Notes under the pieces: generated by a model
What the model was told of the DNA's origin: nothing
Seen by the model: only the letters and a program-made list of their open reading frames with translations
Databases searched by the model: none
Program-made: the position numbers and the translations under genes
Shown: positions 56,001 through 64,000 of the stretch, piece by piece
Layout of the letters: the number at the start of each line of letters is the position of its first letter
Position numbering within the stretch: the stretch's first letter is position 1
Origin: Steinernema hermaphroditum
Taxonomy: Eukaryota > Nematoda > Chromadorea > Rhabditida > Steinernematidae
Reading direction: 5' to 3'
NCBI GenBank assembly: GCA_030435675.1
Contig: CM059625.1
Coordinates: 4,712,001 to 4,776,000 of the forward strand
DNA length: 64,000 nt

Positions 56001-59000
56001 CTCCGACGTATCCAGCATCTCTTTCTCTTTACGTCTCCATATTTTTGTCACATAACAAACGCTCAGGTTATGAATAGGCTCTAACGTTAATGGTGAGTCC
56101 CAAGTGACTCGTGCGCGTGAAACAATAGGTGCGATTAGTCAGAGACGGCCATCCGAAATCGCCGATAGAAAGCCGACGTACGTCACAGTGCTGTTGGGTT
56201 TTGTTTACACTGTCACGCTGCTCCAGCGCCCTCGTTGAATATGCGTTCACTATAATTAGGTCAGCTTGCTTGTGCTTCAGGCGTCCCTCAGCGAAACAAT
56301 CAGTTTCGGAACTGTAGATGTTGATGATGGAGCTGGAAGACATGGAGAATCTGGTAGCTCTCCGTTGTTTGAAGCTAGTCCCTGAGTATACTGTCGATTT
56401 TAGCTGCTGGTGTACACGGGCGACAACGAAAAACTGTTCGAACTCATACTGAAACAAATGACGTCGATCATCTCGTTGTCTCAATACAATGTGGAACATG
56501 TGCTGGCCGAAACTCTGCGAAGCTCACAATGGGTATCTCGGAAGACCGCCTGTTTGCTGATGGCCAGCACCGAGGGTCTGGACGACTCGGCGTGGCTCCG
56601 GCTTCAGGACTACTTCTCGCATGTGAGTGTTGTTTTGTCGGCTTATCTGGATTCGATCTATAGTGCGGAAAGATAATATTCGTCTGCCAGAATAATCTGC
56701 TTGCTGGTTTAAGCAGCTGTCAGTCGCTAAAGAAGCAGACCAATTTGCTGAAGTTGGCTTTCGGAAAGCGGCAGAGCAAATCGCTTGGAAAGGACTTCGA
56801 GAATTTCTTGAAGAGAGCCGTCAAGGTGCTCAGCAAGTCCAAAGAAGTGAGTGATTGATTCTGAGAGTTATTTGAAAACATGTGATATGCTAGAAATCTA
56901 TGCGTTTGAGTTAAGACTCAGTCACCGCGACAGCACAAACTAATTCAGGGCCGTAGTTTTCAGATCAACGAAACGTACCACGCCCGAGACTTCATCGGCG
57001 GCTACAAGTACTCCGTGCACCTGTGCAAGGAGGAAGACTCTCCCATGTTCATGTACATGGAGAACACGGCTCAGCAGGCTAGCGCCCTCTTCTCCGACGC
57101 CACCACCGACGAGCTGATGTCCGACGGTGGCCATAAGCTGATCCGTGACGCCCTGTGCCGCCTGGGCATCAAAACGATCGAAAACAACGCCGAATGTTGC
57201 GGTAGGACCGGTTACCTAATTTGCGCCCACGATCAGATATCAGGAATTGTTGAAGTGAGTTGAAAGTTGATGACTCAGCTCGGAAACGCTTCTCAACAAT
57301 GTTCAGAGGTTATCGTTCACCGATCCCATTGGCGAAGCGCCGAAGTTGCTGTTTCGGCGTCAGAGCGCCAAGTCCGGTGCCGAAGAGAACGGAACGGACA
57401 ATGTCGACTTAGTCACGATTGTTGTTTGTACGAGGTATATATTTAAGTCAGCAAAATATTGCGTAACAGAAGGAACGTCAGCTAAATTGTTTTCGTGAGA
57501 GGAACACAAACCAACTAAGAGGACTGAGAAGGCGATATGAGTCGACCTGGGACACATTTTAATTGCCTTTGTCGCTTTTCTAACTGGTAAAAAAAAACGC
57601 AGAACACCAACGACTAACGATTACCGTTCACGTTTTACATCAAAATTGTAATATGCTGGTTGTTTATTTCTTCCTTGTTCCGCAATTGGCAATACCGAAA
57701 AAGACAACTTCCTTGTTCTTCATGTGCATGTGCGCAAAACGTGTATTTAATTTAAGTCGTTTTATGTTTCGGACATATAGGTTAGAGATTGCCGCCAAAA
57801 ATGACATCATGGAGCAGTAAGGGAGTTGGAGATTGTACCCAATCGAAAACCGCAGCACTGATTAAGACTGTCTTGGTGGGTATGTCAGCTGCATGTTGAT
57901 AACCCTTGTAAGCGGATTATTTAAAGGCATTGCTGGAGTTGGCCTTTGTGAAGGCCATCAAAACTGTCTTCTGCAAAAGCAAAAGAGCAGTGGTTGAATT
58001 ACACAATGATGAGCAACATAGAAGGCTACGAACTGGCCGACATCTGCCTTGGAATGCCCATGAAAAGAGTAGCGATTTCGCGCTTCTAAACACACAAAAA
58101 TGCATAAAATCACTTCATGTCATTCAGCCTTATTTTTCTAAAAAACCGTGGTGTTAATAACCTTCCTTCAGAAGCGGAATCCAGAGTGAATTCGACGACG
58201 TCAAGTACTTCTCCACCTTGAAAACGAAATCTCTCGGAAAATCAATCATCTGCTTCGCAAAATGTCCATCTACGCTCAGCATTTCTCAGAGGTGCTTACA
58301 CCGATTTTTTGGTCATTCTGATACAATTTTTCAGTTTGTCGAAAGGTCTTCGCGGCTACGATGGCATTGTTGTGGTTGCTCTAGAACAAGACGACATTTC
58401 AGGTGACGCGCGCTGAACTGTTTGACTACGGACAGGTTTTTAGGCAGAAACGGCGCTATATGGACAAGCCCCAAAGGATGTCCAACCTTCTCGTTCGACT
58501 TCAACGTACCCGTTAATTCGAATCTCGGGCGATCCATCGAATTTGCGCAGCACATCTTGACACTATCGATCGTTCAAGCACTCAAGGGTCTTCTTGGAGA
58601 GGTGCGTTTAAACCGCTACGAATCAAAAGTGCGGAGGGAAGAGTAAGGTCTCTATTTTGGTATCACCGAAAAGGTCGCAGAATGCCATGGCATTAGAAGT
58701 GCGTTCGTGACAGAGTACGATATTTTTATTTAGTATAGAATATCAGAAAGGCTACCTAATGAAAAAAGACCTCTTTCTAAAGGTCACTAGTGCTTTAATG
58801 AATTGCTTTCTTGAAAGGTGCTCCATAAAAGCAGCACGAAATGGAATGCACTTCGGATCTGATGGCGGCTCTAATGTCAAGAGATCACCTAGTGAGGACC
58901 TTATGACGACATTTCTAACCACATTTCGAAGGGATCTAATAGAAATGTCTTTGTATGAAAGACACCTATCCTTCAGTAGTTTAACGTAAATATGTTCCTC

Positions 59001-59643
59001 TAGGATTTGGATAGAAAGCCGTTCAGAACAAGGCATTTTAGAATGAAATACATTTCAGGAATTCCCAGCCAAAATCAAGTGGCCCAACGACGTCTACTAC
59101 AAGAAGAAGAGCAAACTGGCGAGCGTGTTCGTGCAGTCTTCGGTCAGAGACAAGTACGTCATTTGCCTACTAAGCGGGGCTGTCAACGTCTCCAACAAGT
59201 TCCCTTTCGGCTGCATTAACGAGCTGATCGGCGAAGAGGCTCACAAGTTAAGTTCGGAAGAGGTAATCGCCTGTGTAATGAACAAGTTCGAAAGTGAGTT
59301 TTCAACTCTAATTGCACTTTAAATCGTGGGACTCGTCACTTTCAGTGCTGGTCAATCTGTTGGAACGCAAAGGTGTGGAAGTGTTTCTGAAGGAGTACCT
59401 CTCCCACTGGCTTCACAAGTGCGTTTTAATTAAAAAGTGCGCAACGAATATTCACGTTTCAGAGACGAGGAAGTGTATATGCTACGCAAAGAGTCGGTCA
59501 AAAAGGAAAAGGTGGTGATTCGGGGCCTCGATCACACGGGCCACCTCATTCTGCAAAACAAAAAGAGCGACGAGGTGTTCTGCATTGCCGAGAAAGGGTA
59601 CTCGTTCGACGTTTCGCGAAAATTCATACGATACATCGCTTAA
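53061..59643 (+). CDS. HLCS: Holocarboxylase synthetase / biotin protein ligase
   Basis: Sixteen exons join in frame to 1016 aa: 53061-53207, 53253-53528, 54098-54254, 54296-54500, 54553-55010, 55055-55218, 56404-56622, 56691-56846, 56949-57254, 57307-57434, 58172-58291, 58335-58402, 58444-58601, 59059-59293, 59346-59418 and 59463-59643. Residues about 470-760 match the eukaryotic N-terminal ligase region (LLVYTGDNEKLFE, KTACLLMASTEGLDDSAW, NNLLAGLSS). The catalytic domain follows with YDGIVVVALEQ, GRNGAIWTSPKGC (about 802), the catalytic KWPND (about 861), NVSNKFPFGCINELI and the C-terminal VVIRGLDHTGHLILQ cap. The enzyme makes biotinyl-AMP and biotinylates carboxylases. Residues 1-470 are Ser-rich and unrecognised. 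The GRGRXG biotin-binding loop is degenerate here (ISGRNG). Introns 2, 6, 10 and 13 are long (457-1185 nt); the others are 38-102 nt. Confidence 0.93.
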
Positions 59644-59696
59644 ACTTCTATTATGCTATTAATTTATTGCTGGTAGACTATGGTTTACGGAAAGGA

Positions 59697-59702
59697 AATA
59701 AA
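59697..59702 (+). terminator. Candidate poly(A) signal of the biotin ligase gene
   Basis: AATAAA lies 53 bp after the stop codon, on the same strand. Confidence 0.6.
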
Positions 59703-61294
59703 CGTTTTATGTTCAACCGGTGCACTTCCCTACAGAATAGGCTGGAACGATTCTGCTCTGGGTGGGCTAAATTCAAACTACAATCAATCAGCTTGTGCCA
59801 TATTGTGGGTCCCAAGAGTTGAATGGTATTCTGGCGCTGCACTTTAGATGTCAAAATGAGACACGTTGATTAGTTGATTGTTTGAACGTTTGGCAATAAG
59901 CACATACTTCAACGTTGGACCTACCAGTGTGATCATACAGTATGGCGCGTTTTTAAAATTCAGTAAATAAAACACGGGAAATTTATTGGCAATTTGAAAC
60001 GACGAAAAGTTCTCGTTCTTGTATAGCAAGAGAGTATAACTTGATGAACATGATAAACCCCAAGGCAACACTACATGCCAGTCATTAATCAAGAATGAGA
60101 CATTTTCTTACACCTTCCAGTACAAAAACATATTTTTTCCAGGCGTACGTCAAACACGTGCCCCGTCTGGCGTTATTTCAAAGACGACGCTACGAGTGCA
60201 CGCAATGCGCTGCGTAAAAAAGCGTCAAATACCCGCAACAAAACAATCTATTGATACGGAAGTTACACCCGGGAACGCCCGTACGCTCTATGAGTCAGAC
60301 GGCGAGACCAAGTCAAGTCAAAAACAGAACTTTGTCCAAGGGCTACAGTCAAAGCTGGTGGGCTTCGAGCAAAAATCAAAGTTTGTTTTGGCTGTGGAAT
60401 TTGGGAAGTGTGCAGTTAGAAGTAAACAGATTATGAAATGAGATAGGACAACGTCTGGCTCTGTTTCAGGTGGTACTGTCCGCCCTTTGACGCAACCAAA
60501 GAGTCTGTAGGGTTACGATAGAAAAGCTGTGCAACAAATGTTTCACATCTTCCGCAATTTTATTGGGGCATGGAGCAGTTTAACCGACATGATTTAAGTC
60601 TCAAAACGTCCTGCATAACATTATTACTGTACTATGCTTGTCGAGCAAGCATGAGAAGGCAGAATATTTCAACTTGTGCAATGTGCCCGTTCTTAGGCAG
60701 ATTGTAGTTGTTCGGAAATAAGTGCCTAGATATATGTATTACAAGCCAGCTAGATTGGCTTTTTTCAAATGGTTACTTTCGTTCGAAATGGTTTGATCTT
60801 CTTCCTTCCGGCTAATCAATTCAGGGAACGAGAAATCAAGGTTTCGTTATAAAAACAAGCCGGAACCGCGAACAATTACACAGGACGCAAATCTTTGCAC
60901 GTCTCCAAAAAAGTAACCTTTAGACAACTTAATATCGCTCTGGAACCTACGGTCTTTAGTGAGTCTGTTTGTAAACGAGAACCTACTGACATCATCAAAG
61001 ATCAATTAGATCCGCCACTGTTTCGATCCCACTAATCCCTTCCTCCCACGCGTTGAGCAAACTGTCATGCGCCAAACCTTTCCCGGTTCAGCGGAGGAGA
61101 CGAAACCCGTTCCCCGCCGACGTCGGCTCCTAATTGTGCGGCGATTCGGAAAAACCGAAATTGCTAATTTGTTTATCTTTTCGTTGTTTATAGTTGATTA
61201 CATCAATTAGCTCTGACACGTCTGATATCTCAATTTTGAATAAGATAAGTGGATAGATCGGGATTTACAAACAAATCAAGGACTGATCTGCGAG
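59703..61294. other. Intergenic, biotin ligase to the 132-aa gene
   Basis: I see no gene or clear repeat. An 81-codon plus-strand frame at 60196-60441 overlaps another frame and has no domain or splice support. The stretch should include the 3' end of the convergent minus-strand gene. Confidence 0.5.
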
Positions 61295-61806
61295 TCATTT
61301 GCTTGGCTGGGAAGGAGCACTCCCGTGACTTTTGTGGACCCTTCTGGTCGCTGCTCCGAGTATCGTCAGCGGGTTCGTGATTTTCACTTTTCCGTCTTTG
61401 GTCGATTTGGACGCTTGCTTGTGGGGAAGGCAGTCCTTCTCGATGTCCGTCTTCACCTGCTGCGCACGTGAGCGCATCAGCAGGTCGCCCCACAACTTCT
61501 CGGCTTCCTGAGGCGGTTCAGTTGGCTCGGGCAGACCGTCGAGCAGTTTTCTGCCGTCTGAAACAGTTTTTGTTATAATTGGCGACTGAACCGGCTCGAG
61601 AGCGAATCGACTCACAAGCCGACAGATGGAGGTCGGCGAGAAAAAAGGTGTGCAAAGGTGTAACACTTACGGTCTGTGTAGGAGACCTGGGGACGTTCCT
61701 TTTGCTCGACGAACACCTGCACATCTCGATCACCGGCGCCTTCTCTGTGATCAGGAACGTGGTAGAATTCGACGTTGTCGGAGGGGCAGTTCATCATTCC
61801 CAACAT
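61295..61806 (-). CDS. Small hydrophilic protein of unknown function (132 aa)
   Basis: Two minus-strand exons (61806-61671 and 61557-61295), with a 113-nt GT..AG intron, join in frame to 132 aa. It is charged and has no signal peptide or membrane span. The N-terminal half is acidic (NCPSDNVEFYHVPDHREG, VQVFVEQKERPQVSY). The C-terminal half carries a Leu/Glu segment (EAEKLWGDLLMRSRAQQVK) and a Lys/Ser-rich tail. I do not recognise the family. The ATG lies three bases after a 3' splice site (cttacccgcag, rc at about 61809), so a non-coding first exon is expected upstream, consistent with the TATA box at 62149. Good codon balance and splice sites support a real gene. Confidence 0.65.
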
Positions 61807-62148
61807 GACTGCGGGTAAGCGGATTGGGGCTTATCTGAACAGGGTCAAAAGAGTTATGGGGCCATACGCCTAAGCGCCACTTATCGACACGCTTTCGCAA
61901 TACCACTCGCATATATCATGTGACAACGGTAAGGTGGGGAGAGAAGGAAATATGTTTGATGACGACCTAATTAATATGACTTGATGGAAATGAGAAAATA
62001 GAAAACAGCGGCCAGGAAAAGTCGAAGTTTGTGCCCACGCGCGCTTCTCCCCGCCGCGCCCCTTAACCCTGCAGAGGCCGGAGACCGATGTAACAGACGA
62101 GAGCGAACGCAATTCGATTCATGTCTCTCTTCGCGCTCCCGATCACTC

Positions 62149-62156
62149 CTTTATAG
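62149..62156 (-). promoter_or_regulatory. TATA box for the 132-aa gene
   Basis: On the minus strand CTATAAAGG sits in a CG-rich stretch 340 bp upstream of the coding start. That would give transcription from about 62120 and a 5' untranslated exon spliced to the site at 61809. Confidence 0.4.
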
Positions 62157-62159
62157 ACC

Positions 62160-64000
62160 GGTCGAAAAAGGCGGGTTCGCTGAGGCGAAGACGACACCGG
62201 CGGCGGGGCGAAGTGACGCGGGGCCGCTTCCAAATTTCCCGGTGACGACGGCGTCGGCGGGTGGGAATACCGTAATCCGTACGAGATGCGTCGAAACACG
62301 ACGTCATCGGCGGGTCGTTAATGCTTCCGTCATTCATTAACGGAAACAGGCGTCTCGATGTAGTCGCGCAAGACACAAAGTGAACCGTCGGGTTCACTAA
62401 GTGCACGTTGCTCCGCGATGGAATGTCTCCTGGAATCGTCAAAAATCTCAGCAACGTCACAATCGCGTTACATCTCTATTTGACAAACAACAGAACGTAA
62501 ATTGCATCTCTATAGCGAAAAACATGACAGTTTGGAGCACACCGGTCCTAGTTGATTTTCCAAATTTAGCGCTCACGTTTCGGACCTTGACTCGTCATTT
62601 ACAGACACTTTGGCAATCTATGAGGAGAAACATCGAGGAGATTCAGCGTACAGAAGCATTTTAGGGTGGTTATCCCGGTAATTTTTGTTGCTGAGACACA
62701 ATAAAAGAGACCAGACTGTAGAGAACAGTGGAACCCACCGGAAGCTGGCATCTACATATCTAGCCCCCGCAGAAGTAGCGGTATTGACACACTTATTCTT
62801 TCAAGAACTCACATGTATGACTGAAAAGGATTATACCTAACTGATTTCTATGTATTTCGGTAACAAGAAATGAGGTTCCCCAGGGTCCAAAAAGTTCGTG
62901 TTTTGTCTTCGATCGCAGTATTTGAGTGTTCATGGAAGAAACTCTCAATGACAAGCACCGAATGACTGGAATCCGTCTGTTGGATAGGAAGATGAAGGAG
63001 CGCTCCCGGGCGTTCAAGGTGAACCGCCACAAGAAGAAAATTGAATTTCTCCTGAAAGGTGGCAAACCGAAGCCCGGGAAATAGTTCAGTCGCCTAGAAG
63101 AATGGCCGCCTCCTGTAAGAGGTCTCTAGGAAGACTACGGTCCCGACGGATTGACGAGTTCACGAACAAACTGGACAGATGGAAGCACCGTGCACGTCAG
63201 GAAGCCGGAGAACGTTGCTTAACTATGCGGCACTACAACTTGTAAAATGGTGAATATCGTAATTTCTCCAGCTCTTTTTCAAACTTATACATGATATTTA
63301 GGAAACACTCCCACCTTGCTAACTTCGAAAAAGCACATTAACTGTCTCGGAATACCGCATATGCACATAAAACAACAACTTGGTGACGACAAAACCTGAC
63401 ACCCTCCTTGCTCAGTCGTGATCTGTGAACAATTCGCTTATTTCCCTAACAAGCGACCTATTCTACACGCGGCCGATCGTTGATGTGTTGTTTCTTGGCA
63501 TTACAGGCACATGTCCTTGGCAACCTATGCGATCGGGTTCAGCGAGTGAATCACGCGTTGTTTCGTTAAACTATTCGTCGAGAGTCGACCCACTCAAGAT
63601 CGAGAGCACAAAAATTGCTCGAACTGCGTGCAACAATCGGTGAAATGGGTGCGAATGAGTCAGGTTAACGCCAGCCTAAGAAAACAGCAATTACAGGGTG
63701 CAGCCGTCCTTTACACGAAATTAAATTGGGAAGTCATTTGCAGAAAAGGCGAGAAGACGGAACCGCCAACGCGCGCAGTGGTTTGCCGTCAGTGTTGAGC
63801 GAATGTAAATTGGTCAACTTGAACATCGGGAACGCGTTTGCTCGGAATGCAGATCAAAAATACGTCACTATCTCAACGTGTCATCGCCATTTAAAACAAC
63901 AAAAGAGCTTTTTGTGCAACGTTAATCAAACGAATACGATATATCTTGCAGAAGAGCCGGGTTCAAACTACAAAAGAATTGTAACCTACGTAAGTTACCT
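62160..64000. other. Terminal interval with weak repeat-like fragments
   Basis: There is no complete gene. 62932-63085 and 63103-63243 are Lys/Arg-rich plus-strand frames in different phases, possibly pieces of a decayed element. 63729-63926 may be a Tc1-like DNA-binding fragment, listed separately. The rest is unremarkable. Confidence 0.4.
63729..63926 (+). pseudogene. Possible Tc1-like transposase N-terminal fragment
   Basis: One open stretch reads KRREDGTANARSGLPSVLSE and ends near TISTCHRHLKQQ. This resembles the linker between the two helix-turn-helix units of Tc1-type transposases (a GTA-x-R-x-GRPS-x-LSE pattern, then a ST-x-HRHL helix). No catalytic domain or inverted repeat is visible before the window ends. 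Confidence 0.3.

Overview
The window is animal nuclear DNA, most probably from a nematode and possibly a clade I (Trichuris/Trichinella-type) species. The support is a nematode-type cuticlin with a ZP domain, intron-rich genes whose short introns are mostly 41-52 nt with GT..AG ends, and Tc1/mariner elements. No bacterial-style operons, rRNA or CRISPR are visible. The species assignment is inference; the cuticlin is the only lineage marker.

Layout. 1-690: a frameshifted mariner-type transposase on the minus strand. 0.7-6.3 kb: no gene; AT-rich, then a CpG-rich block upstream of a complete TEAD/Scalloped transcription factor (6343-7992, +). 8-16.7 kb: no convincing gene. 16710-17363 (-): a small secreted protein with dibasic cleavage sites, probably a neuropeptide precursor. 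17.4-25.4 kb: gene-poor, with a 35-bp direct repeat at a 180-bp period. 25434-29420 (+): a 592-aa C-terminal-motor kinesin (kinesin-14). 31529-33403 (+): a cuticlin, converging on a PGAP2/FRAG1-family membrane protein (33716-36625, -). The fourth PGAP2 intron (35906-34066) holds a striking 1661-bp foldback Tc1 element with two 639-bp inverted arms.

41417-42220 (+): Rab7. 43351-43599 (+): a single-pass membrane exon whose continuation I cannot find. 45820-46953 (+): a GILT-family thiol reductase with a CPDT rather than CXXC active site. 48087-51475 (+): WDR3/Utp12, a 15-exon WD-repeat ribosome-biogenesis protein. 53061-59643 (+): a 16-exon, 1016-aa holocarboxylase synthetase (biotin protein ligase) with a divergent biotin-binding loop. 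61295-61806 (-): a 132-aa protein of unknown function with an upstream TATA box. The final 2 kb holds weak transposon-like fragments.

The genes are unrelated housekeeping or developmental genes and do not form one pathway. For the eight recognised cellular genes, the neuropeptide-like gene and the 132-aa gene I rebuilt exons by hand; all exon sets keep reading frame from start to stop. The most unusual items are the foldback Tc1 element inside a transcribed intron, the putative neuropeptide precursor and the divergent biotin ligase.
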